A DNA stretch of 64,000 nucleotides from Thiobius zoothamnicola (GTDB taxonomy: Bacteria; Pseudomonadota; Gammaproteobacteria; Chromatiales; Chromatiaceae), in NCBI GenBank assembly GCA_963678215.1, contig OY782758.1, forward strand, positions 806,001-870,000. The letters run 5' to 3'. Shown here piece by piece: positions 53,767 to 63,174 of this stretch. The position numbers and the translations under genes were made by a program. Below the pieces are notes generated by a model. That model was not told the DNA's origin. It did no database searches and saw only the letters and a program-made list of their open reading frames with translations. Position 1 is the first letter of the stretch. The number at the start of each line of letters is the position of its first letter.

Positions 53767-54081
53767 ATGTTTAAAGTAACCGCAGCAGCAGCCAACCAAG
53801 TACGTCAGGCGGCCCAACAAAGTGGAGCCGAAGGCATGGCGTTACGATTAGCGGCGCACAAACAGCCCGATGGCACTTTTGATTATCGGATGGGTTTTGA
53901 TGAAATCACGGAGGAGGATATCCGTTTCAACACGGAAAGCATTGAAATCATCATGGCCCCCGAATATGCGCCTTTACTGGATCATGCAACACTGGATTTC
54001 GCCCAGTTGGAATCTGGCGAATCCGAATTCATCTTCATTAACCCGGAAGATGCGAATTATTCCCCAGCCGCCGCACATTAA
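53767..54081 (+). CDS. dsrR: DsrR, A-type scaffold-like protein without cysteines
   Basis: 104 residues with the IscA/HesB fold pattern (MFKVTAAAANQVRQAAQQSG ... GFDEITEEDIRFNTESIEI) but no cysteine at all, so it cannot hold an Fe-S cluster as IscA does. Loss of the three IscA cysteines is the described trait of DsrR in Allochromatium vinosum, where it is needed for full sulfur-globule oxidation and acts after transcription. It lies between dsrN and dsrS. Confidence 0.9.
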   Translation: MFKVTAAAANQVRQAAQQSGAEGMALRLAAHKQPDGTFDYRMGFDEITEEDIRFNTESIEIIMAPEYAPLLDHATLDFAQLESGESEFIFINPEDANYSPAAAH

Positions 54082-54089
54082 TCCCTATC

Positions 54090-55199
54090 ATGGCATTATC
54101 GCCTGAAGACACCCTACGCTTGAATGTGTTGCTCGCCAATCAACCTCAAGCGATTCGGATTGATCAATCCCGGATGGTTGTACATGCCCTATCAGCGCAA
54201 GGCGAAGCAAAAATTGTGCTTAAACCGAATTGCTCTGACGAACAATATATCAAACAGGTCAAAGAACTCCTATCCGGACATATTCTGGGTTCGCCTGGCG
54301 GTTATCCTGTTTATTTGCAACGTTGGACCCGTATGGGGCAGATGAGAGATGACAGTCTGGAACAACTTTTGCTGCTCGGGGAGCCAGAAGCAGTCGTCGC
54401 AGCCGTCTGCGCACCAGGGTTAACTGAAGAACTGGCCAGACGCGCTTGGTGGGCCATGGAGGATGCTGAGAATGCGCGTCAGATGCTACATAAAACGGCG
54501 ATTTGTCAAAGCGGCATGGGGAAAGTGCTGGCGAACTACTTGGTAGAACACTTACCTTTTGAAACCGAATCAGACAAACAAATCGAGACCATTCGACTCA
54601 TATTACAACCAGGACTTATTGACGAACACACCTGTACGAATTTATGGCATAGAGCAGCACGAAAACCTATCTTCTATGTTGGCTTTATCGCTGCCCGACC
54701 CGATCAAATTCCCAGCCAGGCTCAAGCACACCCTATTTATACACAATGCGCGGATCACTTAGAATCACTGGCCGATGCCGGTAACCTCATGGCAAAATTA
54801 CTTTGCAAAATATTTTCCCCAACTGGCCAGGCTTATTTGCAAACCTTATTGAAAATCCTGCATAAACCTTCTGATCAATATGTGGTGAACGCCACACTAG
54901 ACCAAATAGCCCTGCATTTCTCTCCCCTGCGCCATGTGCCTGCCGATGACACGCTGGATGAATTAATTCAAGAAGCCACTGAATGGCTTAAAACCTCAGA
55001 CGATGCCCAAACGATATTAGAACTCCGCACAGACTTGATTGATGCGATTCTGGCTTGTCGGGTACTATCAGGCATGAGCTATGGCGTAGTACGCCCAATA
55101 CTGAAAGACACAACGGCGATAGGCAGCCTAATGCATAAAAAACTCTCGCCAATCATGGAAGGATTGCATCTGCAATTAGCCCACCTAACCCCCTTATAA
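54090..55199 (+). CDS. dsrS: DsrS, sulfur-oxidation accessory protein
   Basis: 369 residues, soluble and mainly helical, no signal peptide. Its place as third gene of dsrNRS, its length and the central region GSPGGYPVYLQRWTRMGQMRDDSLEQLL (in part) followed by EAVVAAVCAPGLTEELARRAWWAMED fit DsrS. In Allochromatium, DsrS is a cytoplasmic protein that affects dsr expression; its mechanism is unknown. It ends 25 bp before the convergent ispH stop. Confidence 0.85.
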   Translation: MALSPEDTLRLNVLLANQPQAIRIDQSRMVVHALSAQGEAKIVLKPNCSDEQYIKQVKELLSGHILGSPGGYPVYLQRWTRMGQMRDDSLEQLLLLGEPEAVVAAVCAPGLTEELARRAWWAMEDAENARQMLHKTAICQSGMGKVLANYLVEHLPFETESDKQIETIRLILQPGLIDEHTCTNLWHRAARKPIFYVGFIAARPDQIPSQAQAHPIYTQCADHLESLADAGNLMAKLLCKIFSPTGQAYLQTLLKILHKPSDQYVVNATLDQIALHFSPLRHVPADDTLDELIQEATEWLKTSDDAQTILELRTDLIDAILACRVLSGMSYGVVRPILKDTTAIGSLMHKKLSPIMEGLHLQLAHLTPL

Positions 55200-55223
55200 C
55201 AAACCCCTCCAACACGCCACTCA

Positions 55224-56177
55224 TCAGCTCGTTTGAATTGGTTCAACCAAGCCCTTGGGTAAGGCAAAAACGACGGTTTCTGACCGACCACTGCTCTCGT
55301 GGATCAAGTCCGCTCCCCAATCCGTTAATTGGCCAAGGACATTTCTAACCAATTTCTCAGGAGCTGACGCGCCTGCGGTGACCCCAACTGTTCCAGCCGC
55401 TTGCAGCCAACTCTGGTCTATATCCTCAGGCCCGTCAATCAAATAAGCGGGAATCCCTTGCTTCTCAGCAATTTCCTTCAAACGGTTTGAATTTGAGCTA
55501 TTGGTCGAACCCACCACCAGAACCAAATCACATTGCTCTGACAAACGCTTCACCGCATCCTGACGATTTTGCGTAGCGTAACAAATATCATCTTTACGCG
55601 GCCCCTGAATACTCGGGAAACGCTCCCGCAATGCATCAATGACTTGCATCGTATCATCCATTGACAAAGTGGTTTGAGTGACAAACGCCAAGTTCTCTGG
55701 ATGATTAACTTCCAACCCAACCACATCCTGCGGGCTTTCCACCAAATAAATATCGCCTTGAGAAGGCTGAGCAGCATACTGACCCATTGTGCCCTCAACC
55801 TCGGGATGCCCCTTATGACCAATTAAAATGACTTCTCTCTGCGCTTTGCAGTGACGCATGACCTCCATATGTACTTTGGTAACTAAAGGGCAAGTTGCAT
55901 CAAATATCTGTAAGTCACGCTGCTCAGCGGCTTCACGGACGGCGCGCGATACCCCATGAGCGCTGAAAATGACCGTGTTTCCATCCGGTATTTGACTCAG
56001 TTCATCGACAAAAACAGCGCCACGTTGACGCAAACCATCCACCACAAACCGGTTATGCACCACTTCATGACGCACATAGATGGGAGCGCCAAATATCGCT
56101 AAAGCACGTTCCACAATCTCAATCGCACGATCAACACCAGCGCAGAAGCCGCGTGGGTTAGCAAGTATCACTTTCAT
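55224..56177 (-). CDS. ispH: 4-hydroxy-3-methylbut-2-enyl diphosphate reductase
   Basis: 317 residues. The last MEP-pathway enzyme, reducing HMBPP to IPP and DMAPP with a [4Fe-4S] cluster. Cluster cysteines: Cys12 in NPRGFCAGVDRAIE, Cys in FDATCPLVTKVH and Cys in DICYATQNRQ. The catalytic Glu motif FVTQTTLS and the C-terminal VTAGASAPEKLV are present. The gene stands alone, convergent with dsrS. Confidence 0.97.
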   Translation of the reverse strand: MKVILANPRGFCAGVDRAIEIVERALAIFGAPIYVRHEVVHNRFVVDGLRQRGAVFVDELSQIPDGNTVIFSAHGVSRAVREAAEQRDLQIFDATCPLVTKVHMEVMRHCKAQREVILIGHKGHPEVEGTMGQYAAQPSQGDIYLVESPQDVVGLEVNHPENLAFVTQTTLSMDDTMQVIDALRERFPSIQGPRKDDICYATQNRQDAVKRLSEQCDLVLVVGSTNSSNSNRLKEIAEKQGIPAYLIDGPEDIDQSWLQAAGTVGVTAGASAPEKLVRNVLGQLTDWGADLIHESSGRSETVVFALPKGLVEPIQTS

Positions 56178-56553
56178 AAGGCGGGAATATATGGATGGCG
56201 GACCATCAAAAATTTAATCACGAACAAGAATTATAAGATAAGTACATGTTACGGCATATACTGAACATGAGCCGCTCCGGGATTATTTATCACTCAAGGC
56301 AACAACCCAAAGAAATAACCCCACCTCTTCCCCCTGAGAAACCCTATCAGTTTTGCGCTCGCCGTAATCGGCAGGGAGTCAAGATTGAATTGAAATAGGA
56401 TTGGCTGGGATTTCTCCAGGAAACTTATTCTGCGTGAAACAGTATGGATGGTTAAAATGCACTGGCAAAGGCCTTAACGGTGTGGCAAAGGCTATAACGG
56501 ATCTTGATAAGCTCTGGATGAGTCAAGCAGGATCACAACCAAGGTATGTACAG
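56178..56553. other. Divergent region between ispH and xseB
   Basis: 376 bases. The xseB frame is open upstream to 56401, but that stretch (MAGISPGNLFCVKQYGWLK...) has no similarity to XseB. Promoters of ispH and xseB-ispA-queG must lie here. Nothing else was recognised. Confidence 0.5.
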
Positions 56554-56793
56554 GTGCAAAAAAAGGACACGACAACACCGGATTTTGAAACGGCGCAAAC
56601 TGAGCTTGAAGCCCTTATTGAGCGCATGGAGTCCGGTGAAATGACATTGGAAGCAGCATTACAGGATTTTGAGCGCGGCGTGAAACTTATCCGCCAATGT
56701 CAGGAAGCCTTAAACCAAGCTGAACAAAAGGTTGCAGTCCTTATGCAGAATACGCCGGATGCGGAACTGGAGCCATTTGACCGTGAAAACTGA
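56554..56793 (+). CDS. xseB: Exodeoxyribonuclease VII small subunit
   Basis: 79 residues from the GTG at 56554 (MQKKDTTTPDFETAQTELEA), which lines up with the E. coli start MPKKNEAPASFEKALSELE; an AAGG lies about 10 bases upstream. The two-helix coiled-coil is typical: LIERMESGEMTLEAALQDFERGV and LNQAEQKVAVL. It partners XseA, encoded elsewhere. It overlaps ispA by 11 bases. Confidence 0.93.
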   Translation: MQKKDTTTPDFETAQTELEALIERMESGEMTLEAALQDFERGVKLIRQCQEALNQAEQKVAVLMQNTPDAELEPFDREN

Positions 56794-57685
56794 TTGTAAT
56801 TTACCTCTCTACCTGGAAGATTGTCGCCAGCGGGTTGAATCCGCCCTGGACCAATACCTCCCACAATCCCAATACTCCCCTCAACGTCTTCATGAAGCCA
56901 TGCGCTACGCCGTGCTGGGAGAAGGCAAACGCATCCGTCCTATGTTGGTGTATGCCGCAGGCGAAGCCTTGGGTGCCAAAGATAAGCAGTTAGACATTCC
57001 CGCCTGTGCAGTTGAATTGATACACGCTTATTCTCTGGCGCATGATGACTTACCAGCGATGGACGATGATGCGCTGCGCCGGGGGCGTCCAACTTGTCAT
57101 ACCGCCTTTGATGAAGCAACCGCGATCCTCGCAGGCGATGCATTGCAAACACTGGCATTTCACCTGTTGGCGCACGCCCCAAACATGCAGTTGGATGCTG
57201 CGGTACGGCTGCAAATGATTGATGAACTGTCGTCAGCAAGCGGTTCGCGCGGCATGGCGGGTGGACAGGCATTGGACATTGATGCCACGGGCAGGGAAAT
57301 TGATCTCGCCCAACTGGAAAACATGCATATCCATAAAACTGGCGCTTTGATCAAAGCCAGTGTCCGTCTGGGCATGTTATGCGCCAAAAACGTTGATGCA
57401 TCCTATTTTCACCACTTGGATCATTACGCCAAATGCATTGGTCTGGCTTTCCAGGTCTGTGATGACATATTGGATGTAACTGGCGACCCCAATGTTATCG
57501 GCAAAACCCAAGGCAAAGACGCTATGGCGAACAAACCCACCTACCCCGCCCTATTGGGCCTGGACGGCGCGCGTGACATGGCGCATCAATTATTGGAAGA
57601 CGCGCTGGACAACCTCCAATCCTTCAGCCAAAGTGCCGAACCATTGCGAGCCTTAGCCTATTACATTGTTGAACGTGAATATTGA
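56783..57685 (+). CDS. ispA: (2E,6E)-farnesyl diphosphate synthase
   Basis: 300 residues from the GTG at 56783 inside the end of xseB. Chain elongation of IPP with DMAPP/GPP to farnesyl diphosphate. The first Asp-rich motif is HDDLPAMDDDALRRGRPTCH (about 85-104) and the second CDDILDVTGD (about 231-240); GKGRIRP-like GEGKRIRPML is at about 47-56. The residues before the first DDxxD fit a farnesyl rather than a longer-chain synthase. In many relatives dxs follows; here queG does. Confidence 0.95.
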   Translation: MKTDCNLPLYLEDCRQRVESALDQYLPQSQYSPQRLHEAMRYAVLGEGKRIRPMLVYAAGEALGAKDKQLDIPACAVELIHAYSLAHDDLPAMDDDALRRGRPTCHTAFDEATAILAGDALQTLAFHLLAHAPNMQLDAAVRLQMIDELSSASGSRGMAGGQALDIDATGREIDLAQLENMHIHKTGALIKASVRLGMLCAKNVDASYFHHLDHYAKCIGLAFQVCDDILDVTGDPNVIGKTQGKDAMANKPTYPALLGLDGARDMAHQLLEDALDNLQSFSQSAEPLRALAYYIVEREY

Positions 57686-58790
57686 TTATGTCGCCCTGGC
57701 GCAACAGATTAAACAATGGGGCAAAGCGCTCGGATTCCAACAGGTAGGCATTACGGATATTGAACTGAGCCAAGCTGACAAGTATCTGCGCAACTGGCTA
57801 AACCGGGGGTTCCACGGTGAAATGGCATGGATGGTCAAACATGGTGCCAAACGCACACACCCCGACAAGTTAATCCCCGGTGTACAGCGCATTATTTCCG
57901 TACGCATGGATTATCTACCTGAGGAACCTGATCCCAAAACACTATTGAAAGATCCTGAGCAGGCCTTTGTTTCACGTTATGCGCTGGGTCGTGATTATCA
58001 CAAAGTCTTACGTCAGCGTTTGCAAAAACTGGCTGAACGCATCAGCGAACAGGTTGGGACACTGAATTATCGTGCATTTGTGGATTCAGCACCGGTCATG
58101 GAAAAAGCGCTGGCAGAAAAAGCCGGACTCGGCTGGATTGGCAAACACTCCAATTTGATTAACCGCAATGCCGGTTCCTGGTTTTTTTTAGGTGAACTGT
58201 ATACGGACTTACCTTTACCCATAGACCAGCCCGTACAGGAACATTGCGGTGATTGCACAGCCTGTCTGGACTGCTGCCCAACTCAGGCCATTGTCGCGCC
58301 TTATCAAGTCGATGCGCGACGCTGCATTTCTTATCTGACGATTGAATTGAAAGGTGCGATCCCGCTTGAATTACGTCCGCTAATCGGCAACCGGATTTAT
58401 GGTTGTGACGATTGTCAGCAATGCTGCCCCTGGAACCGGTTCGCCACGCCAACTGAAATCACCGATTTTTCGCCGCGTCATGGCCTGGATCAGGCGACTC
58501 TGCTGAAATTATTTGCATGGACTGAAACGGATTTTTTACGCTTCACCACAGGCAGTGCGATCCGGCGGATCGGACATGCGCGCTGGTTACGCAATATCGC
58601 GGTCGCATTAGGTAATGCGCCAGTAAACGCGCGAATTTATCAGGCGCTGAAACAACGAGCCGACCATCCCTCCGACATGGTGCGTGAACACGTGCATTGG
58701 GCTATGCAGCAACAAAAACAAATGAAAGAACAACACACATCATCAGACAATGCCGCAGAATGCGCTGAAGCGATTGGAATATGTCAATGA
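57675..58790 (+). CDS. queG: Epoxyqueuosine reductase
   Basis: 371 residues. Cobalamin-dependent enzyme making queuosine at tRNA position 34. The N-terminal domain has QWGKALGFQQVGITD and GFHGEMAWM; the central catalytic and cobalamin region has GWIGKHSNLINRNAGSWFFLGE; two 4Fe-4S motifs follow, CGDCTACLDCCPTQAI and CDDCQQCCPWNRF; a HEAT-like C-terminus ends at the stop. The start is uncertain: GTG at 57675 or TTG at 57666, both overlapping the ispA end. Interesting because it needs cobalamin while no cobalamin genes are seen here. Confidence 0.94.
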   Translation: MNIDYVALAQQIKQWGKALGFQQVGITDIELSQADKYLRNWLNRGFHGEMAWMVKHGAKRTHPDKLIPGVQRIISVRMDYLPEEPDPKTLLKDPEQAFVSRYALGRDYHKVLRQRLQKLAERISEQVGTLNYRAFVDSAPVMEKALAEKAGLGWIGKHSNLINRNAGSWFFLGELYTDLPLPIDQPVQEHCGDCTACLDCCPTQAIVAPYQVDARRCISYLTIELKGAIPLELRPLIGNRIYGCDDCQQCCPWNRFATPTEITDFSPRHGLDQATLLKLFAWTETDFLRFTTGSAIRRIGHARWLRNIAVALGNAPVNARIYQALKQRADHPSDMVREHVHWAMQQQKQMKEQHTSSDNAAECAEAIGICQ

Positions 58791-59962
58791 ATCATAATGT
58801 CGTCAAAGCACGTCGGCTTGATCACATTCGGCCTTTTCATGTTATGGAGATTCTCAGCGAGGCTTACCGTCTGCAAGCTCAGGGGCAAAACATCATTCAC
58901 CTGGAAGTTGGAGAACCTGATTTCCCCACGCCCGAAGTGATCACCCAAGCTGGTATTGAAGCATTGAAAGCTCACCAGACCCGCTACACCCAAGCACTTG
59001 GTATTCCACCATTACGCGAACGCATCGCTGAATATTACCCATCCGCTTATCGACCTGGAATTGAACGGATCGCCGTGACACCTGGCTCTTCCAGCGCCCT
59101 GCAACTGGTATTCGCCTGCTTATTGAACCCCGGTGATGAAGTCTTACTCGCTGACCCTGGCTACCCATGCAACCAGAATTTCATCCGATGCTATAACGGC
59201 ATTCCCAAAACCATACCCACGGACGCCAGCACGCATTACCAACTGAATGCACAAAACATCCGACAACACTGGACGGAGAAAACCCGGGCAGTACTGCTTG
59301 GCACGCCAGCGAACCCAACTGGCTCCATTATCCCTGATGAGGAAATGCGACGTATTGCTGCAACGGTACGCCAACTCGGCGGCGTCTTAATCGTGGACGA
59401 GATTTACCACGGCTTGGTTTATGAGGCGAAAATCCAAAGCGCCTTACATGCAGGCGATGATATCTTCATCATCAACAGCTTCTCCAAATATTACGGCATG
59501 ACCGGCTGGCGACTTGGCTGGATGGTCACGCCGGAAGCTTATCAGGCCGATATCGAAAAATTAGCGCAAAACCTGTTTATCTCCCCCAATACGCCCGCGC
59601 AATATGCCGCCCTGCAAGCATTCTCGCAGGAAGCACAAGCGGAATTTGAATATCGCCGCACGGTATTACGACAACGTCGTGATTTTCTGGTCAGCGCATT
59701 AGGCGATCTTGGCTTCGCCGTGCCCTGCATACCAGACGGCGCCTTTTATGTGTATGCCGATAGCAGCCGCCTCTCCGATCAGAGTGATGAATTGGCGCTC
59801 AAATTACTGCATGAGGCGATGGTGGGGGTAGCTCCCGGCAAGGACTTTGGACATTATCGGCATCAAGCGCATATCCGTTTCAGCTATGCCAATTCGATGG
59901 CGAATCTACAGGAAGCCATGGAGAGGATCGCTACATGGTTAAGGCTTTCACCTAACAATTAA
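58787..59962 (+). CDS. PLP-dependent class I/II aminotransferase
   Basis: 391 residues, start ATG at 58787 overlapping the queG stop (ATGA). A fold-type I aminotransferase: N-terminal HLEVGEPDFPTP, TPGSSSALQLVFACLLNPGDEVLLADPGYP (in part), NPTG motif in GTPANPTGSIIP, and the PLP Lys in INSFSKYYGMTGWRLGW (about 228-244), followed by the substrate Arg in HIRFSYANS. The product could be an aspartate, alanine or other amino-acid aminotransferase; the specificity is not clear. It is the last gene of xseB-ispA-queG-aminotransferase. Confidence 0.9.
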   Translation: MNHNVVKARRLDHIRPFHVMEILSEAYRLQAQGQNIIHLEVGEPDFPTPEVITQAGIEALKAHQTRYTQALGIPPLRERIAEYYPSAYRPGIERIAVTPGSSSALQLVFACLLNPGDEVLLADPGYPCNQNFIRCYNGIPKTIPTDASTHYQLNAQNIRQHWTEKTRAVLLGTPANPTGSIIPDEEMRRIAATVRQLGGVLIVDEIYHGLVYEAKIQSALHAGDDIFIINSFSKYYGMTGWRLGWMVTPEAYQADIEKLAQNLFISPNTPAQYAALQAFSQEAQAEFEYRRTVLRQRRDFLVSALGDLGFAVPCIPDGAFYVYADSSRLSDQSDELALKLLHEAMVGVAPGKDFGHYRHQAHIRFSYANSMANLQEAMERIATWLRLSPNN

Positions 59963-60028
59963 TCAGGTCAAACCGATCCATCTAAAAAAGTTTTCCTCCA
60001 TCAGCGCATCTCCATACTGGATGCAAGC

Positions 60029-60057
60029 AATATCCGCCGCTAAAAACGGCGGATATT
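60029..60057. terminator. Perfect inverted repeat between convergent genes
   Basis: AATATCCGCCG-CTAAAAA-CGGCGGATATT: two perfect 11-base arms between the aminotransferase stop and the oadB stop. No T-run follows on either strand, so it may be a 3' stabiliser or a bidirectional terminator of weak type. Confidence 0.65.
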
Positions 60058-60064
60058 ACGCCAA

Positions 60065-61360
60065 TCAACCGCCGACCACCGCCAGCAGTACGCCCGCTGC
60101 GACTGCCGAACCAATAACGCCAGCAACATTTGGCCCCATCGCATGCATCAGCAGGAAATTATGGTGATTCGCCTCCAGGCCGACCTTATTCACCACCCGC
60201 GCCGCCATTGGAACAGCGGAAACACCAGCTGCACCAATCAACGGATTCACCTTGCCGCCGCTCAGCTTATACATGGCTTTACCCATCATGATGCCAGCCG
60301 CCGTGCCAATCGCAAACGCGAATGCGCCTAACGCCAGAATGCCTAATGTCTCCACGCTGAGAAACTTGTCCGCCTGCAATTTGGAACCTACCGCCAAACC
60401 CAGAATAATGGTGACGACATTGATGATTTCATTTTGCGCCGCTTTACTCAGGCGATCGACCACACCGGATTCGCGCAGCAAATTACCAAAGGTCAGCATA
60501 CCGATCAAAGGCGCGGCGGATGGTAAAAACAATAAACAGAGCAATAGCACCGTGAGCGGGAACAGTATCTTTTCCAACTTACTGACCGGACGCAATTGTG
60601 ACATCTCCACCATGCGTTCTTTTTCTGTCGTCAACAAACGCATGATGGGCGGCTGTATGATGGGCACTAAGGCCATATAGGAATAAGCCGCGACGGCAAT
60701 GGCACCAAGCAGATCCGGCGCTAGTTTGGATGCCAGAAAAATCGCAGTCGGTCCATCTGCACCGCCAATAATCGCAATAGCGGAAGCATCTTCCAGCGTG
60801 AAATCAAACCCAGGGACCGCATTCAACGCCAAAGCGCCAATCAACGTCATGAAAATGCCGAATTGCGCCGCTGCCCCAAGCAGCAAGGTGCGCGGCATGG
60901 CAATCAATGCGCTGAAATCGGTCAGCGCACCAACACCCATAAAAATCAGCAAAGGTGCCACACCGGAGGCGATCGCCACTTCATAAAACATGTTTAACAT
61001 GCCTGGGGCATAGCCTAAATCCCTGGCCAACGCCAAACCCGCCGACACTTCAGCGCCTGTGGCCTGTTTCCATGCCGCCGCCAATTGCTCCACTGGAACC
61101 TTCAAGGTTTGCGCCAAAGCCTGCATATGCGCAGGGTCAGCCGCCAACAATAACTGACCGACCGCATCTTCCGCCAGACCCGCTATTGGTATATTGGCTA
61201 GAACGCAGCCGAAACCGATCGGCAACAACAATAGCGGTTCAAATCCCTTACGAATCGCCAAGAATATTAACGATGCGCCAACCGCGATCATTAAACTCTG
61301 GTCCCACGCCAGATTGGCAATTCCCATGGAATGCCAAAGTGCTTCAAATCCTGCTTGCAT
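60065..61360 (-). CDS. oadB: Oxaloacetate decarboxylase, beta subunit (Na+ pump)
   Basis: 431 residues, an integral membrane protein with about nine to eleven segments. It uses decarboxylation of the carboxybiotin formed by OadA to pump Na+ outward. The conserved Asp-containing GGADGPTAIFLASKLAPDL (about 200-218) and the C-terminal GAAGVSAVPMAARVVNKVG and HAMGPNVAGVIGSAVAAG motifs are clear. It begins 5 bp after the oadA stop. A glutaconyl- or methylmalonyl-CoA decarboxylase beta subunit is closely related, but the presence of oadA decides the call. Confidence 0.94.
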   Translation of the reverse strand: MQAGFEALWHSMGIANLAWDQSLMIAVGASLIFLAIRKGFEPLLLLPIGFGCVLANIPIAGLAEDAVGQLLLAADPAHMQALAQTLKVPVEQLAAAWKQATGAEVSAGLALARDLGYAPGMLNMFYEVAIASGVAPLLIFMGVGALTDFSALIAMPRTLLLGAAAQFGIFMTLIGALALNAVPGFDFTLEDASAIAIIGGADGPTAIFLASKLAPDLLGAIAVAAYSYMALVPIIQPPIMRLLTTEKERMVEMSQLRPVSKLEKILFPLTVLLLCLLFLPSAAPLIGMLTFGNLLRESGVVDRLSKAAQNEIINVVTIILGLAVGSKLQADKFLSVETLGILALGAFAFAIGTAAGIMMGKAMYKLSGGKVNPLIGAAGVSAVPMAARVVNKVGLEANHHNFLLMHAMGPNVAGVIGSAVAAGVLLAVVGG

Positions 61361-61365
61361 GAGCT

Positions 61366-63174
61366 TTATCCAAGAGTGAGTAAACTGTCGCCAACTTGCA
61401 CGACATCACCTTCCCTGACCAAAATTGCCTGCACCCGGCCATCTGCGGGCGCACGCACCTCGGTCTCCATTTTCATGGCTTCAAGCACCATGACCACATC
61501 CCCCGAGCGGATCATCTGGCCTTCGGTGACATTCACCTTGAAAATCGTGCCCGCCAATGGTGCCTGCACATTATGCGCTTCGCCTGACGGTGCATGCACG
61601 ATCGCCGAGGGCTGCTGGTGCTGAGGTTGCGGTGGCGGTGGTGCGGCGGTTGACATAATTTCACCGCCCGGCGCGACCATCACCTGATAAGTGCGACCAT
61701 CCACCGTAATCTGATAAGTCTCAGGCCCTTGATCTGTTGCTGCCGCTACTTTCGGAGTGACAGGAGTTTCTTCAGGTTCACTGCCCGGCGCCGGTTCAAA
61801 AGCCTCCGGGTTGTCGCGGTTCTGCAGGAATTTCAAACCCACTTGTGGGAACAAGGCATAAGTCAATACATCATCAACCGCCTCGTCAGCAACCCGCAGT
61901 TCATGCTCTTTTGCCAGCGCGTTAAATTCCTCTGTCAAATTGTCCATTTCGTGGCTCAATAAATCAGCCGGACGACAAGTAACCGGCTCCTGGCCTTCCA
62001 GCACGCGCTCCTGCAAAGTTTGGTTAACCGGGGCCGGCGTCACGCCATATTCGCCTTTCAATACCCCGGTGGTTTCTTTAGTGATGTTCTTGTAACGCTC
62101 ACCAGACAACACATTCAGCACCGCTTGGGTACCCACAATTTGAGAAGTCGGCGTCACCAGAGGGATATAACCCAAATCCTCGCGTACCCGTGGAATTTCT
62201 TTCAGTACATCATCAAAACGATCCGCCGCGCCTTGCTCACGCAATTGATTCTCCATATTGGTCAACATGCCACCAGGCACCTGGGCAACCAAAATACGGG
62301 AATCAATGCCTTTTAAAGAGCCTTCAAATTTGGCGTACTTCTTGCGTATATCGCGGAAATAAGCCGCAATCTCTTCAAGCCGCTCCAATTCAAGGCCGGT
62401 ATCACGTTCCGTGTCGCGCATGATCGCCACGACGGATTCGGTCGCCGAATGCCCATAAGTCATTGACATGGAGGAAATCGCTGTATCCACCATATCAATA
62501 CCGGCTTCAGCGGCTTTGATGTTGGTCGCCGTACTCATACCGGTCGTAGCATGCGAATGCAGCGCGATAGGTACGCTGACCTTTTCCTTCAAACCTTTGA
62601 CCAACTCATAAGCCGTATAGGGATTGAGCAGACCTGCCATATCCTTGATACAAATGGAAGTGCAGCCCATGGCTTCCAAGCGAGTCGCCATCTGCAACCA
62701 ATAAGTCAAATCATGCACCGGGCTGACCGTATAGGACATAGCCCCTTGGGCATGTTTGCCCACCTTCAAGGCGGCTTTGACGGCGGTCTCCAAATTACGT
62801 AGATCATTCATCGCATCAAATATGCGGAACACATCAATGCCGTTGACGGCGGCGCGTTCAACAAACTTCTCAACCACATCATCCGCATAATGCCGATAAC
62901 CCAAAATATTCTGGGCGCGGAATAACATCTGTTGCGGCGTATTCGGCATAGCCTTTTTCAGCTCGCGCAAACGTTCCCAGGGGTCTTCGCCCAGATAACG
63001 GATACAAGCATCAAAAGTCGCTCCACCCCAGGATTCAAGGGACCAGAAGCCAATCTGGTCCAGTTTTTCGGCAATTGGCAGCATGTCATCAAGACGCATG
63101 CGGGTTGCAAACAGAGATTGGTGTGCATCACGCAACACCACATCAGTAATAGCCAGTTTTTGCTGATTCATCAT
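61366..63174 (-). CDS. oadA: Oxaloacetate decarboxylase, alpha subunit (biotin)
   Basis: 602 residues from the ATG at 63174 (or 63171, adjacent). The carboxyltransferase domain (about 3-430) has VVLRDAHQSLFATRMR, a metal-binding HSHATTGMS and the catalytic Lys region ICIKDMAGLL; a Pro/Gln linker (APPPPQPQHQQP) leads to the biotinyl domain with the biotin Lys in VLEAMKMETEV near the C-terminus. It decarboxylates oxaloacetate onto biotin. The open frame extends 25 codons upstream without family similarity. Confidence 0.96.
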   Translation of the reverse strand: MMNQQKLAITDVVLRDAHQSLFATRMRLDDMLPIAEKLDQIGFWSLESWGGATFDACIRYLGEDPWERLRELKKAMPNTPQQMLFRAQNILGYRHYADDVVEKFVERAAVNGIDVFRIFDAMNDLRNLETAVKAALKVGKHAQGAMSYTVSPVHDLTYWLQMATRLEAMGCTSICIKDMAGLLNPYTAYELVKGLKEKVSVPIALHSHATTGMSTATNIKAAEAGIDMVDTAISSMSMTYGHSATESVVAIMRDTERDTGLELERLEEIAAYFRDIRKKYAKFEGSLKGIDSRILVAQVPGGMLTNMENQLREQGAADRFDDVLKEIPRVREDLGYIPLVTPTSQIVGTQAVLNVLSGERYKNITKETTGVLKGEYGVTPAPVNQTLQERVLEGQEPVTCRPADLLSHEMDNLTEEFNALAKEHELRVADEAVDDVLTYALFPQVGLKFLQNRDNPEAFEPAPGSEPEETPVTPKVAAATDQGPETYQITVDGRTYQVMVAPGGEIMSTAAPPPPQPQHQQPSAIVHAPSGEAHNVQAPLAGTIFKVNVTEGQMIRSGDVVMVLEAMKMETEVRAPADGRVQAILVREGDVVQVGDSLLTLG

